A stretch of DNA of 58,064 nucleotides from Kuafuiihalomonas sp039024635 (GTDB lineage: Bacteria; Myxococcota; Kuafuiibacteriia; Kuafuiibacteriales; Kuafuiibacteriaceae). The position numbers and the translations under genes were made by a program. The notes beneath the pieces are model-generated. The model did no database searches. It saw nothing but the letters and a program-made list of their open reading frames with translations, and was not told the origin of the DNA. This document shows positions 25,700-34,963 of the stretch, in pieces; the stretch's first letter is position 1, and the number at the start of each line of letters is the position of its first letter. The stretch lies in assembly GCA_039024635.1 (NCBI GenBank), contig JBCCQA010000035.1, forward strand, positions 1-58,064. Reading direction: 5' to 3'.

Positions 25700-27166
25700 C
25701 TAGCGGCAGCGCTCGTCGGCGAAAGGGGCGAAGTCGCGGCGTTCGTCGAGGGGGTTCCAGGTCCACACGAGGCCTTCTCGGGTCAGGGCGCCGACGCGCC
25801 ACATGACGCCGCACGCGTCGAAGCGGGTGTCGGCCGTGAAGTCGCGGCCGTCGAGTTCGATCAGCACCGTGGCCTCGGTCCGAGGAAAGCTCATACCTTC
25901 GAAACCGAAGGCATGGACCCACACTTCGTAGCGGGTCTCGACCGGCGACTCGAGGTTGATGATTTCGGGGCCGGGACCGACGAGCGCGTCTCGGTCGAGG
26001 AAGGGGTCGTCCACCCACGGCCCCTCCAGTCCCCAATCGGGGTTCTTGTCCTGAAAGTGACAGTCCTCTCCGCTGACGAAAGGATCGGCCGAGCCTCGGG
26101 TCAGATGGAGGTCGAGGTCGACTTCGGCCGTGTCCCAGCTCGAGCCGACCCGCAAAGTCGGGCCCTCCGGCCCCAGGGTTCGGGCCGTGAGCTCGACCTC
26201 GACCTGCTGACCTTCGACGGTCGAAACCTGCACCCGGCCCAGCTGGGCCCCCGCCAATCCGGTGGGCTCGAAGCCGATCTCCAGGTCGAGGCCTCGCTCC
26301 AAACGGACGTCCCGCCGCACCTCGAAGTCGGGGCTTCCAAGCAAGCGTACCTCGGACACGAGGATGGGGCCGTCGGCTTGGCAGGCGACCTCTCCGGATC
26401 GCAGCTCACCCCGCGGGGCCTCGCCCAAGTCCAGCTGTGGGTCACAACGCAGGGTCCCCGGCGCGATCGCTTCCCCGAGGGTCCGGACCGAGAGCTCGGA
26501 GCGTCCGTTGACCGACCAACGAGGCTCGGGGCTTGGCCCCGGAGCCTGCGGCGACCAGATCAGGTCCACTCCGATGGCCCCGCCCGGCGCTAGATCGAAG
26601 GCCGCGGGCACCGCCTCGAGACTCGGATCTTCGTCGGCGCGCTCGAAGCGAGCGGCGACCCGAGCATCGTTGATCAGAACCAAGGCCCGCTCGACACGCT
26701 CGCCGACGAAGCGCGACCCGAAGTCGGGCCGCTCCGGCGTCGGTCGGAGGTCGACGGAGCGCACCTCCACCACCTCACCGGTCACGGTGAGGCTGGCGTC
26801 GCCGGTATCTCCCACGACCCGAAGACGACGCTGGATGGGGCCCGATTGGTCGGGCACCCAGACCAGCCGAACGTCCAGGGCCTCACGGGGCTCGAGCTGT
26901 CGACCGGGCAGGGAGAAGCCGTCGGAGCGCTCGACCAGCTGAAGCTGCTCGTCGGTCCCCTCGACCTCCAAGATGCGCAGAGACCGTCCGCCTTCCAGGC
27001 CCAGCCGGAGTGGCTCGCTGAGCTCGAAGCCGGCCGCGACGACGCCGAGTCGAAGCTCGGACGGCTCGAACTGAAGCTCAACCCCCGGCGCCGAAGTGAC
27101 GGGCTCGGCCTCGCACGCCATCGCCACCAGACAGAGACCGAGGAGAGGGCGCCTCACCTTGGTCAT
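25700..27166 (-). CDS. choice-of-anchor (ASH-domain) lipoprotein with DUF2135-like C-terminus
   Basis: About 488 residues. The signal peptide ends in lipobox LVAMACE. Three Ig-like ASH repeats follow (phrases such as LQFEPSELRLGVVAAG, RPDFGSRFVGERVERALVL and DPQLDLGEAPRGE), the type also called choice-of-anchor D. The last 170 residues contain DTAEVDLDLHLTRG and YEVWVHAFGF, similar to the YfaP/DUF2135 beta domain. It is expected on the outer membrane, probably as a structural or adhesive protein. I chose ATG 27166 because it begins the signal peptide; the upstream in-frame start at 27205 adds Arg-rich sequence. The protein has the same overall plan as the lipoprotein at 51660. Confidence 0.8.
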   Translation of the reverse strand: MTKVRRPLLGLCLVAMACEAEPVTSAPGVELQFEPSELRLGVVAAGFELSEPLRLGLEGGRSLRILEVEGTDEQLQLVERSDGFSLPGRQLEPREALDVRLVWVPDQSGPIQRRLRVVGDTGDASLTVTGEVVEVRSVDLRPTPERPDFGSRFVGERVERALVLINDARVAARFERADEDPSLEAVPAAFDLAPGGAIGVDLIWSPQAPGPSPEPRWSVNGRSELSVRTLGEAIAPGTLRCDPQLDLGEAPRGELRSGEVACQADGPILVSEVRLLGSPDFEVRRDVRLERGLDLEIGFEPTGLAGAQLGRVQVSTVEGQQVEVELTARTLGPEGPTLRVGSSWDTAEVDLDLHLTRGSADPFVSGEDCHFQDKNPDWGLEGPWVDDPFLDRDALVGPGPEIINLESPVETRYEVWVHAFGFEGMSFPRTEATVLIELDGRDFTADTRFDACGVMWRVGALTREGLVWTWNPLDERRDFAPFADERCR

Positions 27167-27235
27167 GTTGCCACCGGCGGTGCGTCGAGGGGAGCCCGGG
27201 GGCAAGGTGGGAACGGGTAGGCCGGCTCGAAGGCC

Positions 27236-27817
27236 TCAGTCCTTCCCGAGGGCGGAGCAGTGACCTTCGCGTCCCACCACCAAGTGATCGACCAAAGGGA
27301 TACCCAGCAAGTGGCCCGCCTCGACCAGCCGCTTGGTCAGCGCAAGGTCCTCGGGACTCGGCTCGGGTCGACCCGAAGGATGATTGTGAAGGACGACGAC
27401 GTGGGTGGCGCCCCGGGCGATGGCCGGCCGGAACACCTCCCTGGGATGAACCAGGCAAGCACTCACCGTGCCTCGACCGACCTCGGACAGACCCAGCACC
27501 CGGCTCCGGGCATCGAGACTCAGGACCCAAAAGGACTCTACCGGCTGGCGGGCACGGGCCCGTCCCAAGACGCGGATGGCGGCTTCCGGACCGTCGACCC
27601 GAATGGGAAGGGCCTCGCCCCGACCCAACTCGACGATGGGTCGCAAGACGTCCGCTAGTCGTCCCGAGCACTCGGCCAAGGCCTCGGGGCCAAGGGCGCC
27701 GAGCCCACCCCAGCCCCGCAGCCAGTCGGCAAGCTCACCCTCCCCTGCCCAATTCCCCAGCGCGCCCGGCCCCATCGCCTGTCGGAGCCAGGCCGCCTCC
27801 TCCTCGCACCCATCCAT
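27236..27817 (-). CDS. radC: RadC/JAB-domain protein
   Basis: 193 residues. The C-terminal 120 residues form the MPN/JAB metalloprotease-like fold with the motif HNHPSG followed by PSPEDLALTKRL, and the upstream Glu in the strand before it. The usual N-terminal UPF0758 helix-hairpin-helix part is short and divergent. RadC was once linked to DNA repair but its biochemical role is unsettled. GGAG lies just ahead of ATG 27817. It is divergent from the phosphopantetheinyl transferase gene (66 bp). Confidence 0.88.
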   Translation of the reverse strand: MDGCEEEAAWLRQAMGPGALGNWAGEGELADWLRGWGGLGALGPEALAECSGRLADVLRPIVELGRGEALPIRVDGPEAAIRVLGRARARQPVESFWVLSLDARSRVLGLSEVGRGTVSACLVHPREVFRPAIARGATHVVVLHNHPSGRPEPSPEDLALTKRLVEAGHLLGIPLVDHLVVGREGHCSALGKD

Positions 27818-27883
27818 GGCGCTCCATTTCTCAAGTTCGGTGCCAAGCGGGCCGCCTTCCGGGACGGACCTTTCAGGCCTCGA

Positions 27884-28588
27884 ATGTCGCCGGCCTCGAC
27901 GAAAGTCGCTAACGCTGAAGGCGTGGAGTCATGGCTCGAAGACTGGGACCAGACGGCGCTGGCCGCCGAGACCGTGGCCGCGCTCCCGGCCGAGCCCTTC
28001 CTGTTTCCAGAAGAGCGCCCGGTCTTCGAGGCGCTGAAGGCCGAGCGTCGTCGCCGGGAGTGGTACGCAGGGCGGCGAGCGGCTCGGCGAGCCCTGGCCA
28101 GCTTCGGCTATGACGGGCCCATTCTTCCCGACGCCGAGGGCGCGCCCCAGGTCGGCGCGAAGCTGGGTGTGAGCCTGAGCCATGGTCCCCGTCGGGCGGT
28201 AGCCTTGGCCTGGAGGGGCGCCGATCGCCTTGGCATCGACCTGGTGGACGGGCCAGAGGGCCCCCGGGTGCGGCGGGTCATGGAGCGCTGGTGTAAACCC
28301 CAGGAACGCGCCCTCATGACTCGAGGACCAGACTGGGCGCCCGGTCTTCTCTGGGGGGCACGAGAGGCGGTCGCCAAGGCCTCACGGACCGGCATGTTCG
28401 CCTACGCCCTGGGCCAGGTCTGGGTGACCGAGCTGCAGGAGGATGGGGCCGAGCTCAACCTGTCCGGCGTCGAGCTGCGCTGGACCCGCCGCGATGGCGA
28501 GCTCTGGGTCGCAGCCCGGATGCCCACCGAGCTGGCCTTCGAGCTACGTGCTCAGGCCGAACGCCCGCGCTCCGTTTACGAGTCGTGA
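27884..28588 (+). CDS. 4'-phosphopantetheinyl transferase, Sfp-like
   Basis: 234 residues. Motifs of the transferase superfamily: VSLSHGPRRAVALA with DRLGIDLV (Mg-binding Asp), and the second motif LLWGAREAVAKASRTG (W..xE...KA). An N-terminal EWYAGRRAARRAL segment binds CoA phosphate in relatives. It would activate carrier proteins of fatty acid, polyketide or peptide synthases by attaching phosphopantetheine from CoA. The ATG at 27884 has no good Shine-Dalgarno, and GTG 27923 is an alternative start. rimO follows 21 bp later on the same strand. Confidence 0.85.
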   Translation: MSPASTKVANAEGVESWLEDWDQTALAAETVAALPAEPFLFPEERPVFEALKAERRRREWYAGRRAARRALASFGYDGPILPDAEGAPQVGAKLGVSLSHGPRRAVALAWRGADRLGIDLVDGPEGPRVRRVMERWCKPQERALMTRGPDWAPGLLWGAREAVAKASRTGMFAYALGQVWVTELQEDGAELNLSGVELRWTRRDGELWVAARMPTELAFELRAQAERPRSVYES

Positions 28589-28609
28589 TCCCTCCGCTAG
28601 GACCCGCGA

Positions 28610-30028
28610 ATCGCTGGCAAGAGACTCCACTTCACGACCCTGGGCTGTCCCAAAAACCGGGTCGATTCCGAGATCATGCTCGGCCACCTGGCCGAGGACG
28701 GCTACGCCCTGACCGGTGAACCCGACGAGGCCGACGTCATGGTCCTCAACACCTGCGGCTTTATCGACGAAGCCAAGGAAGAGTCGGTCGAGACGATCAT
28801 GGCCATGGTGCGGATGAAGGAGGCTCGGCCGGACCTCAAGCTGGTCGTGGCGGGCTGCTTGGTGCAAAGGCACGCCGAAGAGCTGGCCAAAGAGATACCC
28901 GAAGTCGACCACTACCTCGGCACGGGGGCCTACGAAGACGTGGTAACGGTCTTGCGCCGGAGCGAGCCCGAGGCCAGCGTCAAGGTTCGCTCCCCCGAGT
29001 TCTTGAACGACGCGGCCCAGCCTCGGCTGAACTCCTTCCTTCCTCACTCTGCCTACGTGAAGATCAGCGAAGGGTGTGACCAGCGCTGCGGCTTCTGCGT
29101 CATCCCCAGCCTGCGGGGCCTCCAGCGGAGTCGCTCCATCGAGGACGTGGAGTTGGAAGCCCGCGCCCTGGCCGAACGGGGCGTGGTCGAGCTCAACCTG
29201 ATCGCCCAAGACCTCACTGGCTACGGCATCGACCAGATCCCCAAGGTCCACCTGGCTGACCTGCTGGCCCGACTCGTGGAAGTCGACCTCCTCTGGGTTC
29301 GCCTCCACTACCTCTTCCCCCGTCGACTTCCAGAGCGCTTCTTCGAAGTGCTCGGTCACGAGCGCATCGCGCCCTACATCGACATGCCGCTCCAGCACGC
29401 CTCGGACCCGGTATTGAAGCGAATGCGGCGCGGTCCGCGGAGTACAATCGACAAGAGCCTGGATCGACTTCGAGCTGCCCGACCGGACGCGGCAGTCCGC
29501 TCCTCCTTCATCGTCGGCTACCCCGGCGAGACCGACGCCGACTTCCAAACGCTCTGCGACTTCGTTCAGGAGCAGGACTTCGATCATGTCGGCGTGTTCA
29601 AGTTCTCGCTGGAGGAGGGTACGCCTTCATACGACCTGGAGGACCAGGTGCCCCGGGAACTCGTCGACGCGCGCCACCACGAGCTCATGTCCCTCCTCCA
29701 GGACCGCTCACGAGAGCGGCTCGCGAAGCTCATGGGCCGGCGCCTGCCGGTCCTTGTCGACGGCGTCTCCAGCGAGACCGAGCTTCTTCTGGAGGGCCGC
29801 CGCGCCGATCAGGCGCCAGAGGTCGACGGCACGGTCTACATCAACGACGGTCAGGCGCCGGCCGGCACCCTGGTCGAAGTCGAAATAACCGAGACCTTCG
29901 ACTACGACGTGGTGGGCCACATCGTACGCGAGCTCAAGCCCGCACCGCCGCGACCCGGCCACGCCTTGCTCCACGCGAGCTCCGCCGCCCGCTCTCGGGG
30001 CAGCCTCCGCCTTCCCGTCCTTTCCTGA
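28610..30028 (+). CDS. rimO: ribosomal protein S12 methylthiotransferase
   Basis: Radical SAM methylthiotransferase that modifies Asp88 of S12. The N-terminal UPF0004 domain has HFTTLGCPKNRVDSE and a second Cys in MVLNTCGFIDEAKE. The radical SAM motif is CDQRCGFCVIPSLRG, and the TRAM domain lies near the C-terminus (about 375-435). The frame contains the conserved N-terminus only if translation starts upstream of the first in-frame ATG (28676). Between the in-frame stop at 28598-28600 and that ATG there is no ATG, GTG or TTG. The best candidate is ATC at 28610, with AGGA at 28599-28602 and 7-nt spacing, giving 472 residues. Either an unusual AUC start or a sequence error is implied. About 35 extra C-terminal residues follow the TRAM domain. 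Confidence 0.9.
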   Translation: MAGKRLHFTTLGCPKNRVDSEIMLGHLAEDGYALTGEPDEADVMVLNTCGFIDEAKEESVETIMAMVRMKEARPDLKLVVAGCLVQRHAEELAKEIPEVDHYLGTGAYEDVVTVLRRSEPEASVKVRSPEFLNDAAQPRLNSFLPHSAYVKISEGCDQRCGFCVIPSLRGLQRSRSIEDVELEARALAERGVVELNLIAQDLTGYGIDQIPKVHLADLLARLVEVDLLWVRLHYLFPRRLPERFFEVLGHERIAPYIDMPLQHASDPVLKRMRRGPRSTIDKSLDRLRAARPDAAVRSSFIVGYPGETDADFQTLCDFVQEQDFDHVGVFKFSLEEGTPSYDLEDQVPRELVDARHHELMSLLQDRSRERLAKLMGRRLPVLVDGVSSETELLLEGRRADQAPEVDGTVYINDGQAPAGTLVEVEITETFDYDVVGHIVRELKPAPPRPGHALLHASSAARSRGSLRLPVLS

Positions 30029-30120
30029 CGGTCTTGGGTCTCCCGCGGGCTTCGACCCGGCGCGTCGAATCCCGCCCGATAGTGGTTTACAAGCGCCCAC
30101 GGGGCGAGGGATGAGGCCCC

Positions 30121-31422
30121 GTGGACCTCGCTGTCATCGGGACGGGTTACGTGGGCCTGGTCGCCGGCACCTGCTTCGCAGAGATGGGCCATCGGGTCAT
30201 CGGCATCGACAAGGATGAAAACAAGATCCGCATCCTCGAGGAAGGCGGAATCCCCATCTACGAGCCCCGCCTCAAGGAGCTCATCGCTCACAACCGCGAG
30301 AAGGGCCGCCTGTCCTTCACCACGGATCTGGCGAACGGGATCGAGGACGCCGAGGTGGTCTTCATTGCCGTCGGGACGCCGATGGGTCAGGACGGCTCGG
30401 CCGACCTCTCGATGGTCATGGCCGTGGCTCGAGAAGTCGGCCGCACCATCAAGCGCCCGACCATCGTGTGCACCAAGAGCACGGTCCCGGTCGGGACCGC
30501 CCACCGCATTCGCGAAGCCATCAGAGAAGTCACCGACATTCCCGTCGACGTGGTCAGTAACCCCGAGTTCATGAAGGAAGGGGCGGCTGTCGACGACTTC
30601 ATGAAGCCGGACCGGATCATCATTGGGAGCGAGTCGCAGGAAACTCGGGACGTGATGAGCGACATCTACGCACCCTTCAACCGAACTTCGAACCGAATCA
30701 TCTTCATGGATACGGCCTCGGCGGAGATGACCAAGTACGTATCCAATGCGATGCTCGCGACCCGCATCTCCTTCATGAACGAGATGGCGAACCTGTCGGA
30801 GCGTCTCGGGGCCGACATCGCCAAGGTTCGTCTGGGGGTGGGGGCCGACCCGAGGATCGGCGCCTCGTTTCTCTTCCCGGGGGTGGGCTTTGGCGGCAGC
30901 TGCTTTCCCAAGGACATCCGGGCCCTTCGACGCATGGGCGAGGACGCCGGTATGCCGCTCTCGGTTCTGACCGCAGTCGACGACGTCAACGACCGCCAGA
31001 AGGAGATCCTCATTCCCAAGATCGAGGACCACTACGGCGAGAAGCTGGACGGCCTGTCCTTCGGCGTTTGGGGTCTGGCCTTCAAGCCTCAGACCGACGA
31101 CATGCGAGAGGCCCCCTCGGTCAAGATCATCGAGGCGCTGCTTGCCCGCGGGGCCCGCGTTCGGGGCTGCGACCCCGAAGCCATGGAGACCGCGAAGGCA
31201 GTGTTGGGCGACAAGATAGAGTACTGTGAGGATCAGTACGAGACGCTTCAGGACGTGGACGGACTCATCGTGGTGACGGAATGGAACGAATTCCGACGAC
31301 CCGACTTCAAGCGCATCAAGTCGGTCATGAGGCAGCCCGTAGTCTTCGATGGGCGAAACGTGTTCAACCCGGAACGCATGCGGGCGATGGGCTTCGACTA
31401 CGCCTGCATCGGACGCGCCTGA
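30121..31422 (+). CDS. ugd: UDP-glucose 6-dehydrogenase
   Basis: 433 residues. It oxidises UDP-glucose to UDP-glucuronate with two NAD. The N-terminal Rossmann motif is GTGYVGLVAGTCFAEMG. VFIAVGTPMGQDGSADLS, STVPVGT and NPEFMKEG are family signatures, and GGSCFPKDIRAL carries the catalytic Cys. The C-terminal UDP-binding domain has WGLAFKPQTDDMREAPS. Start GTG 30121 is preceded by GAGGG about 14 nt upstream. It heads a five-gene co-directional group, with the next start 6 bp after its stop. UDP-glucuronate is a precursor for surface glycans. Confidence 0.95.
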   Translation: MDLAVIGTGYVGLVAGTCFAEMGHRVIGIDKDENKIRILEEGGIPIYEPRLKELIAHNREKGRLSFTTDLANGIEDAEVVFIAVGTPMGQDGSADLSMVMAVAREVGRTIKRPTIVCTKSTVPVGTAHRIREAIREVTDIPVDVVSNPEFMKEGAAVDDFMKPDRIIIGSESQETRDVMSDIYAPFNRTSNRIIFMDTASAEMTKYVSNAMLATRISFMNEMANLSERLGADIAKVRLGVGADPRIGASFLFPGVGFGGSCFPKDIRALRRMGEDAGMPLSVLTAVDDVNDRQKEILIPKIEDHYGEKLDGLSFGVWGLAFKPQTDDMREAPSVKIIEALLARGARVRGCDPEAMETAKAVLGDKIEYCEDQYETLQDVDGLIVVTEWNEFRRPDFKRIKSVMRQPVVFDGRNVFNPERMRAMGFDYACIGRA

Positions 31423-31428
31423 CGACCG

Positions 31429-32388
31429 ATGCGCGTCCTCCACGCCGTGGAGGGCTCCCTCGACCGACCCCGCTCGGTCGCGCCGCGACGCGCCCTCGCC
31501 TTGGCCCGAGTTCAGCCAGAGCTCGGCTTCGTGCCCTTCTTGTGGGCGAGCGAGGGGCATCCACTGCCCGCTTCGGGGAGATTGCCCGCCTCCTCCGTCT
31601 GTGGGCGACCGCCCTTGGCCCGATGGCCGCGAGTCGCCGCATGGAGCGAGAGCCTCGAGCGCCACATGCGGCGGAGCAAGGCCGAGGTGCTGCATGCGCA
31701 CGGCTCCATCGTCCTTGGAGCGGCGGCGCGGCTCGCGGCCTGGCGGACCGATAGGCCCGTAGTTCTGGAGCTCTACGGGCGGGCGCCTAGCCTGCCCTGG
31801 GGCGTTCCCTGTCCCTGGAACGTGATGGTCGCCCGGTGGCCGGGGCAGGTGGTCCGACTCCGAGAACGACTTCGCATCCAGCCTCTGTTGATTCCCCACG
31901 GCTTCCCCGAAGAGGCGGTCGGCCTCCGACCCCACGCCGGTTCCCGGCGGGGCACGCTGCTCTATGGAGCCCAGCCCCAGCTCGAAGGGCGACCGGCCCC
32001 GATTCGCGAGATCACGCGTCCCCGGGCCTTCGCCCGCGCCGCATCCCGGGCCGAGCTCGTCCTCTTCGGACCCTACGGGGTCGAGGCGCCGCCGGAACTC
32101 GCGAGCGCCCTCGCCCTCTGCCCCTCCGTGGTCGGACCCCGGGACGGCGGCTATGGCCACCTCGGGGTCCGGGACCTGTATGAAGGGGCCGAGTCCGGGA
32201 GCATGCAGACCGCCATCCAACGCGCCCTCGACAGGCCGGCGGGACCCCGACCCGAGCTCGAGCGCACCCGACGATGGCGCCTGGTGGCCGAGGCCTACTT
32301 CGAGGTCTACGAGGGTTGTTTGGCCCCCGAGCCGTGGACCCGCCGACTGGTCGCCCGTGCCGACCGCTGGCTACGCAAACAGCTGTGA
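31429..32388 (+). CDS. GT-B-like glycosyltransferase candidate
   Basis: 319 residues, not a confident match. The N-terminus MRVLHAVEGS and the segment RSKAEVLHAHGSIVLGAAARL resemble the N-terminal half of family 4 glycosyltransferases, where a HAHG-type loop is usual. LLIPHGFPEEAV resembles the linker between the two halves. The C-terminal half is short, and the canonical E-x7-E donor motif is only weakly suggested near YEGAESGS. It lies 6 bp after ugd and 21 bp before the GH3 gene, so transfer of glucuronate or a derived sugar is plausible by context. It may be a divergent or reduced member. Confidence 0.6.
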   Translation: MRVLHAVEGSLDRPRSVAPRRALALARVQPELGFVPFLWASEGHPLPASGRLPASSVCGRPPLARWPRVAAWSESLERHMRRSKAEVLHAHGSIVLGAAARLAAWRTDRPVVLELYGRAPSLPWGVPCPWNVMVARWPGQVVRLRERLRIQPLLIPHGFPEEAVGLRPHAGSRRGTLLYGAQPQLEGRPAPIREITRPRAFARAASRAELVLFGPYGVEAPPELASALALCPSVVGPRDGGYGHLGVRDLYEGAESGSMQTAIQRALDRPAGPRPELERTRRWRLVAEAYFEVYEGCLAPEPWTRRLVARADRWLRKQL

Positions 32389-32409
32389 CGAAACTCCTCT
32401 ACAATCCCC

Positions 32410-33990
32410 ATGCGTCGAGATAAGGGGCTGCGGATGCTCCGCAAGTCCCCCTACCCACGCTTCGTGGGACACGGGATGCTCGCCGCGGCACGACTGCGCG
32501 TCGCACGCTGGGACCGAGCGCTGGCCAAGATCGAAGAGGCCCAGATCGCCCAGCTTCGGTCCTTGATCGGTCACGCCAAGGGCACCGAGTACGGCCGGCG
32601 CCACCGCTTCTCCGAGGTGGAGAGCTACGAGGACTGGGTGCAGCGCGTCCCGGTCGCCAACTATGACGACTTCCATCCGTCGATTCAGCGGATGATGGAG
32701 GGCGAGCGGAACATCCTCGTCCCGGAGTTCGTGCATCATTTCGGGAACAGTTCCGGAAGCAGCAACAAGGGTCGCTCGAAGTTCCTGCCCATCACGAATC
32801 GGCAGCTGAAGCAGCAGCTCCGAGGGGCCCCCGACGCCCTGTATCGCTACCTGGTGAAGTCCAAGGACGTGGATTTTCCAACCGGCTTCACCTTGGGGCT
32901 CTTTCCTCCAACCACCATGAAGGAGCAGGGCCCGGTGAAGGTGACCTCGAATCCGGCCCTGATGTTCGCCAACCTCCCGGCCACGGCTCGGCCCGTGTAC
33001 CTACCGCGGGGGGAGCTGAAGGAGGAGTCGGACTACGACAAGAAGCTCAAGGCCATCGCCGACGCCTACTTCGACCACGACGTCCGAGCGGTGAGTGGCA
33101 CCACCTGCTGGTTCTCGCTGCTCTTCGATCGACTACTCGAGGTGGCTCGGGAGCGGGGCCGAAGCGCCAATACGGTCTGGGACATCTGGCCCAACCTGCG
33201 GCTGCTCCTTGGCGGGGGAGTTAGCGCGGCGCCCTACATGGGCGTCCTCGCCGACCGACTGGGGGGCGACGAATTCACTCTGGTCGACACCTACAACGCC
33301 ACCGAAGGCGGCATCTACGCCTGCAGCGATCACTCGGGGGCCCGGGGGATGCTGATGATTCCGGACCAGGGCGTGTTCTTCGAGTTCGTGCCGGTGGAGC
33401 AGCGAGGCCCGGACGCGCCTCGTGTCCCCCTGTGGGCGGTCCATCCCGGCGAGCCCTACTCGATCATCGTGACCACCAGCTCCGGCCTCTACGCCTACGA
33501 GCTGGGCGACATCGTCCGCTTCACCACCGTCTTTCCCCATCGGATTGAGTTCATGGGTCGGCTGGCGGGCTGCCTGTCTACGACCCAGGAGCTGACCACC
33601 CACGTGGAGATCGAGGCCGCAGTGTCAGAAGCTTTGAGCCATCATCCACTCACAACCGTCGACTTTGGGGCCGGGGCCGACGTCGGGGTCGATGGCACCG
33701 CCAAGAGCCGCTACGTCCTCTTCGTCGAGCCCGAAGAAGGCCAGTCTCTGCCCACCCCAAGCGCCTTCGCCGAGGCCTTCGACGAGGGGCTTCAGACAGC
33801 CAACCGCGTCTACCGGGAGCATCGAATCAAGGACGCTGCCATCCTGGCCCCCGAGATCCACTTTCTCCCTCCGGGCACCGTGAAGCGCTTCATGCAGGAG
33901 AGCGGCCGGACCAGCGTTCAAACGAAGTTCCCCAGGATCCTCGACGACGAGTCGAAAGACATGTTGCGGGGGATGCTGGACCGGGCCTGA
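32410..33990 (+). CDS. GH3-type acyl-adenylate amido synthetase
   Basis: Up to 526 residues, matching the GH3 family (best known from plant auxin and jasmonate conjugation, also present in bacteria). Adenylation motifs are GNSSGSSNKGRSKFLP (phosphate loop), YNATEGGIYA and ELGDIVRFT (hinge region). The family activates a carboxylic acid as an AMP ester and couples it to an amino acid or other amine. Start ATG 32410 has no clear Shine-Dalgarno; ATG 32434 has AAGGGG with 6-nt spacing and may be the real start. It is 2 bp from the flippase-like gene. Substrates are unknown; a conjugate of a lipid or sugar acid with an amine is suggested by neighbours. Confidence 0.85.
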   Translation: MRRDKGLRMLRKSPYPRFVGHGMLAAARLRVARWDRALAKIEEAQIAQLRSLIGHAKGTEYGRRHRFSEVESYEDWVQRVPVANYDDFHPSIQRMMEGERNILVPEFVHHFGNSSGSSNKGRSKFLPITNRQLKQQLRGAPDALYRYLVKSKDVDFPTGFTLGLFPPTTMKEQGPVKVTSNPALMFANLPATARPVYLPRGELKEESDYDKKLKAIADAYFDHDVRAVSGTTCWFSLLFDRLLEVARERGRSANTVWDIWPNLRLLLGGGVSAAPYMGVLADRLGGDEFTLVDTYNATEGGIYACSDHSGARGMLMIPDQGVFFEFVPVEQRGPDAPRVPLWAVHPGEPYSIIVTTSSGLYAYELGDIVRFTTVFPHRIEFMGRLAGCLSTTQELTTHVEIEAAVSEALSHHPLTTVDFGAGADVGVDGTAKSRYVLFVEPEEGQSLPTPSAFAEAFDEGLQTANRVYREHRIKDAAILAPEIHFLPPGTVKRFMQESGRTSVQTKFPRILDDESKDMLRGMLDRA

Positions 33991-33992
33991 GA

Positions 33993-34916
33993 GTGGGCTT
34001 CCTCAGGAAGCACGGGCGCTGGCTCTTCCTGCTCGGAGGCCTCCTCGCCCTCGTCTTCATCATTCGAGACATCGGTCTGGAGCAGGTGCTGGCCGCGGTT
34101 CGACAGACCTCTGCCCTCTTCCACTGGATCCTGCTCCTGGAGGTCCTTTGGATCTCATTCGATACTCTCGCGCTTCGTGCCCTGTATGGGGAGGCCGCAT
34201 CCCGGGTGCCCCTTCGAGAGTGGCTTCGTTCGGCCTGCTCAGCCTACGCCATCATGATCCTCCTGCCGGCCGGCCGAGCCGGGGGCGAGGTCGCCCGGGG
34301 CGCCCTGCTCTACAAGCACGCCGGGACCGGGGCGGTGGACAAGTCGACCCAGCTCCAAGCGGCGGTGCTGATCGCCAACGCGGTCATATCGGTGCCGGCT
34401 GCCCTCGCCGTGGGCGCCTACGTGGGCTGGACCCACAGCCTAACCCTTCTCGTGTTGGGCAACGGCCTGGTCACCCTCGGCATCGGTGTAGGCATCATTT
34501 TGGTCCTCCGGAGGAGTCGCCTCGGAGCCTGGCTGCAGAAGCGCTTCGGGCTGGCGAAAGGCATCGAAGAGCGGGTCGCCTCGGGCCCCCTCCTTCGAGC
34601 GCTCGCCTTCACGTCGACGGGTCGCGTGGTCCAGACCCTCCAGTATGCGGTCATCCTGTGGGCGGTTGGAGGTGAGCTCGGCCTCCAGCCTGGCCTCATC
34701 ACCCAGGGCGTCCACTTGGTGGGGGCTGGCCTCGGCGACTTCGTGCCCAACGCGGTCGGCATCACTGAGGGCGCCTACCGACTCTTCGCAGCGCCGCTCG
34801 GACTGGGCGAAGCGCCGGAGCGGGCGGTCGCGATCGCCCTCGTGGCCCGGCTTGCCCAGTTCTGCCTCGCCTTCGCCTGCTTGATGACGGGACCTCTTCT
34901 GCGACCGCGGTCATAG
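33993..34916 (+). CDS. LPG-synthase-TM/flippase-like membrane protein (UPF0104 type)
   Basis: 307 residues with about seven to eight hydrophobic segments, starting with a short positive N-terminus (RKHGRWLFLLGGLLALVF). LLPAGRAGGEVARGALLYKH matches the conserved PaGR.GE..R motif of the lysylphosphatidylglycerol synthase transmembrane domain/AglD family. GDFVPNAVGITEGAYRLFA is the second family signature. Members flip or sense polar lipids and often accompany glycolipid synthesis genes. Start GTG 33993, 2 bp after the GH3 stop, implies co-translation. Confidence 0.83.
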   Translation: MGFLRKHGRWLFLLGGLLALVFIIRDIGLEQVLAAVRQTSALFHWILLLEVLWISFDTLALRALYGEAASRVPLREWLRSACSAYAIMILLPAGRAGGEVARGALLYKHAGTGAVDKSTQLQAAVLIANAVISVPAALAVGAYVGWTHSLTLLVLGNGLVTLGIGVGIILVLRRSRLGAWLQKRFGLAKGIEERVASGPLLRALAFTSTGRVVQTLQYAVILWAVGGELGLQPGLITQGVHLVGAGLGDFVPNAVGITEGAYRLFAAPLGLGEAPERAVAIALVARLAQFCLAFACLMTGPLLRPRS

Positions 34917-34963
34917 GCTTAAAGGCTGGACGCCCGGGCTGGCCCTCGGCACTGTCCCCGCCG

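Noticed and set aside
30051..30069. TTCGAC/GTCGAA inverted repeat between rimO and ugd as a terminator
   Set aside because: Only 6 bp, no U tract, and it could equally be chance in a GC-rich spacer.
29902..32220. 772-codon open frame on the minus strand
   Set aside because: It is antisense to rimO, ugd and the GT-like gene and has no recognisable domain or start context.
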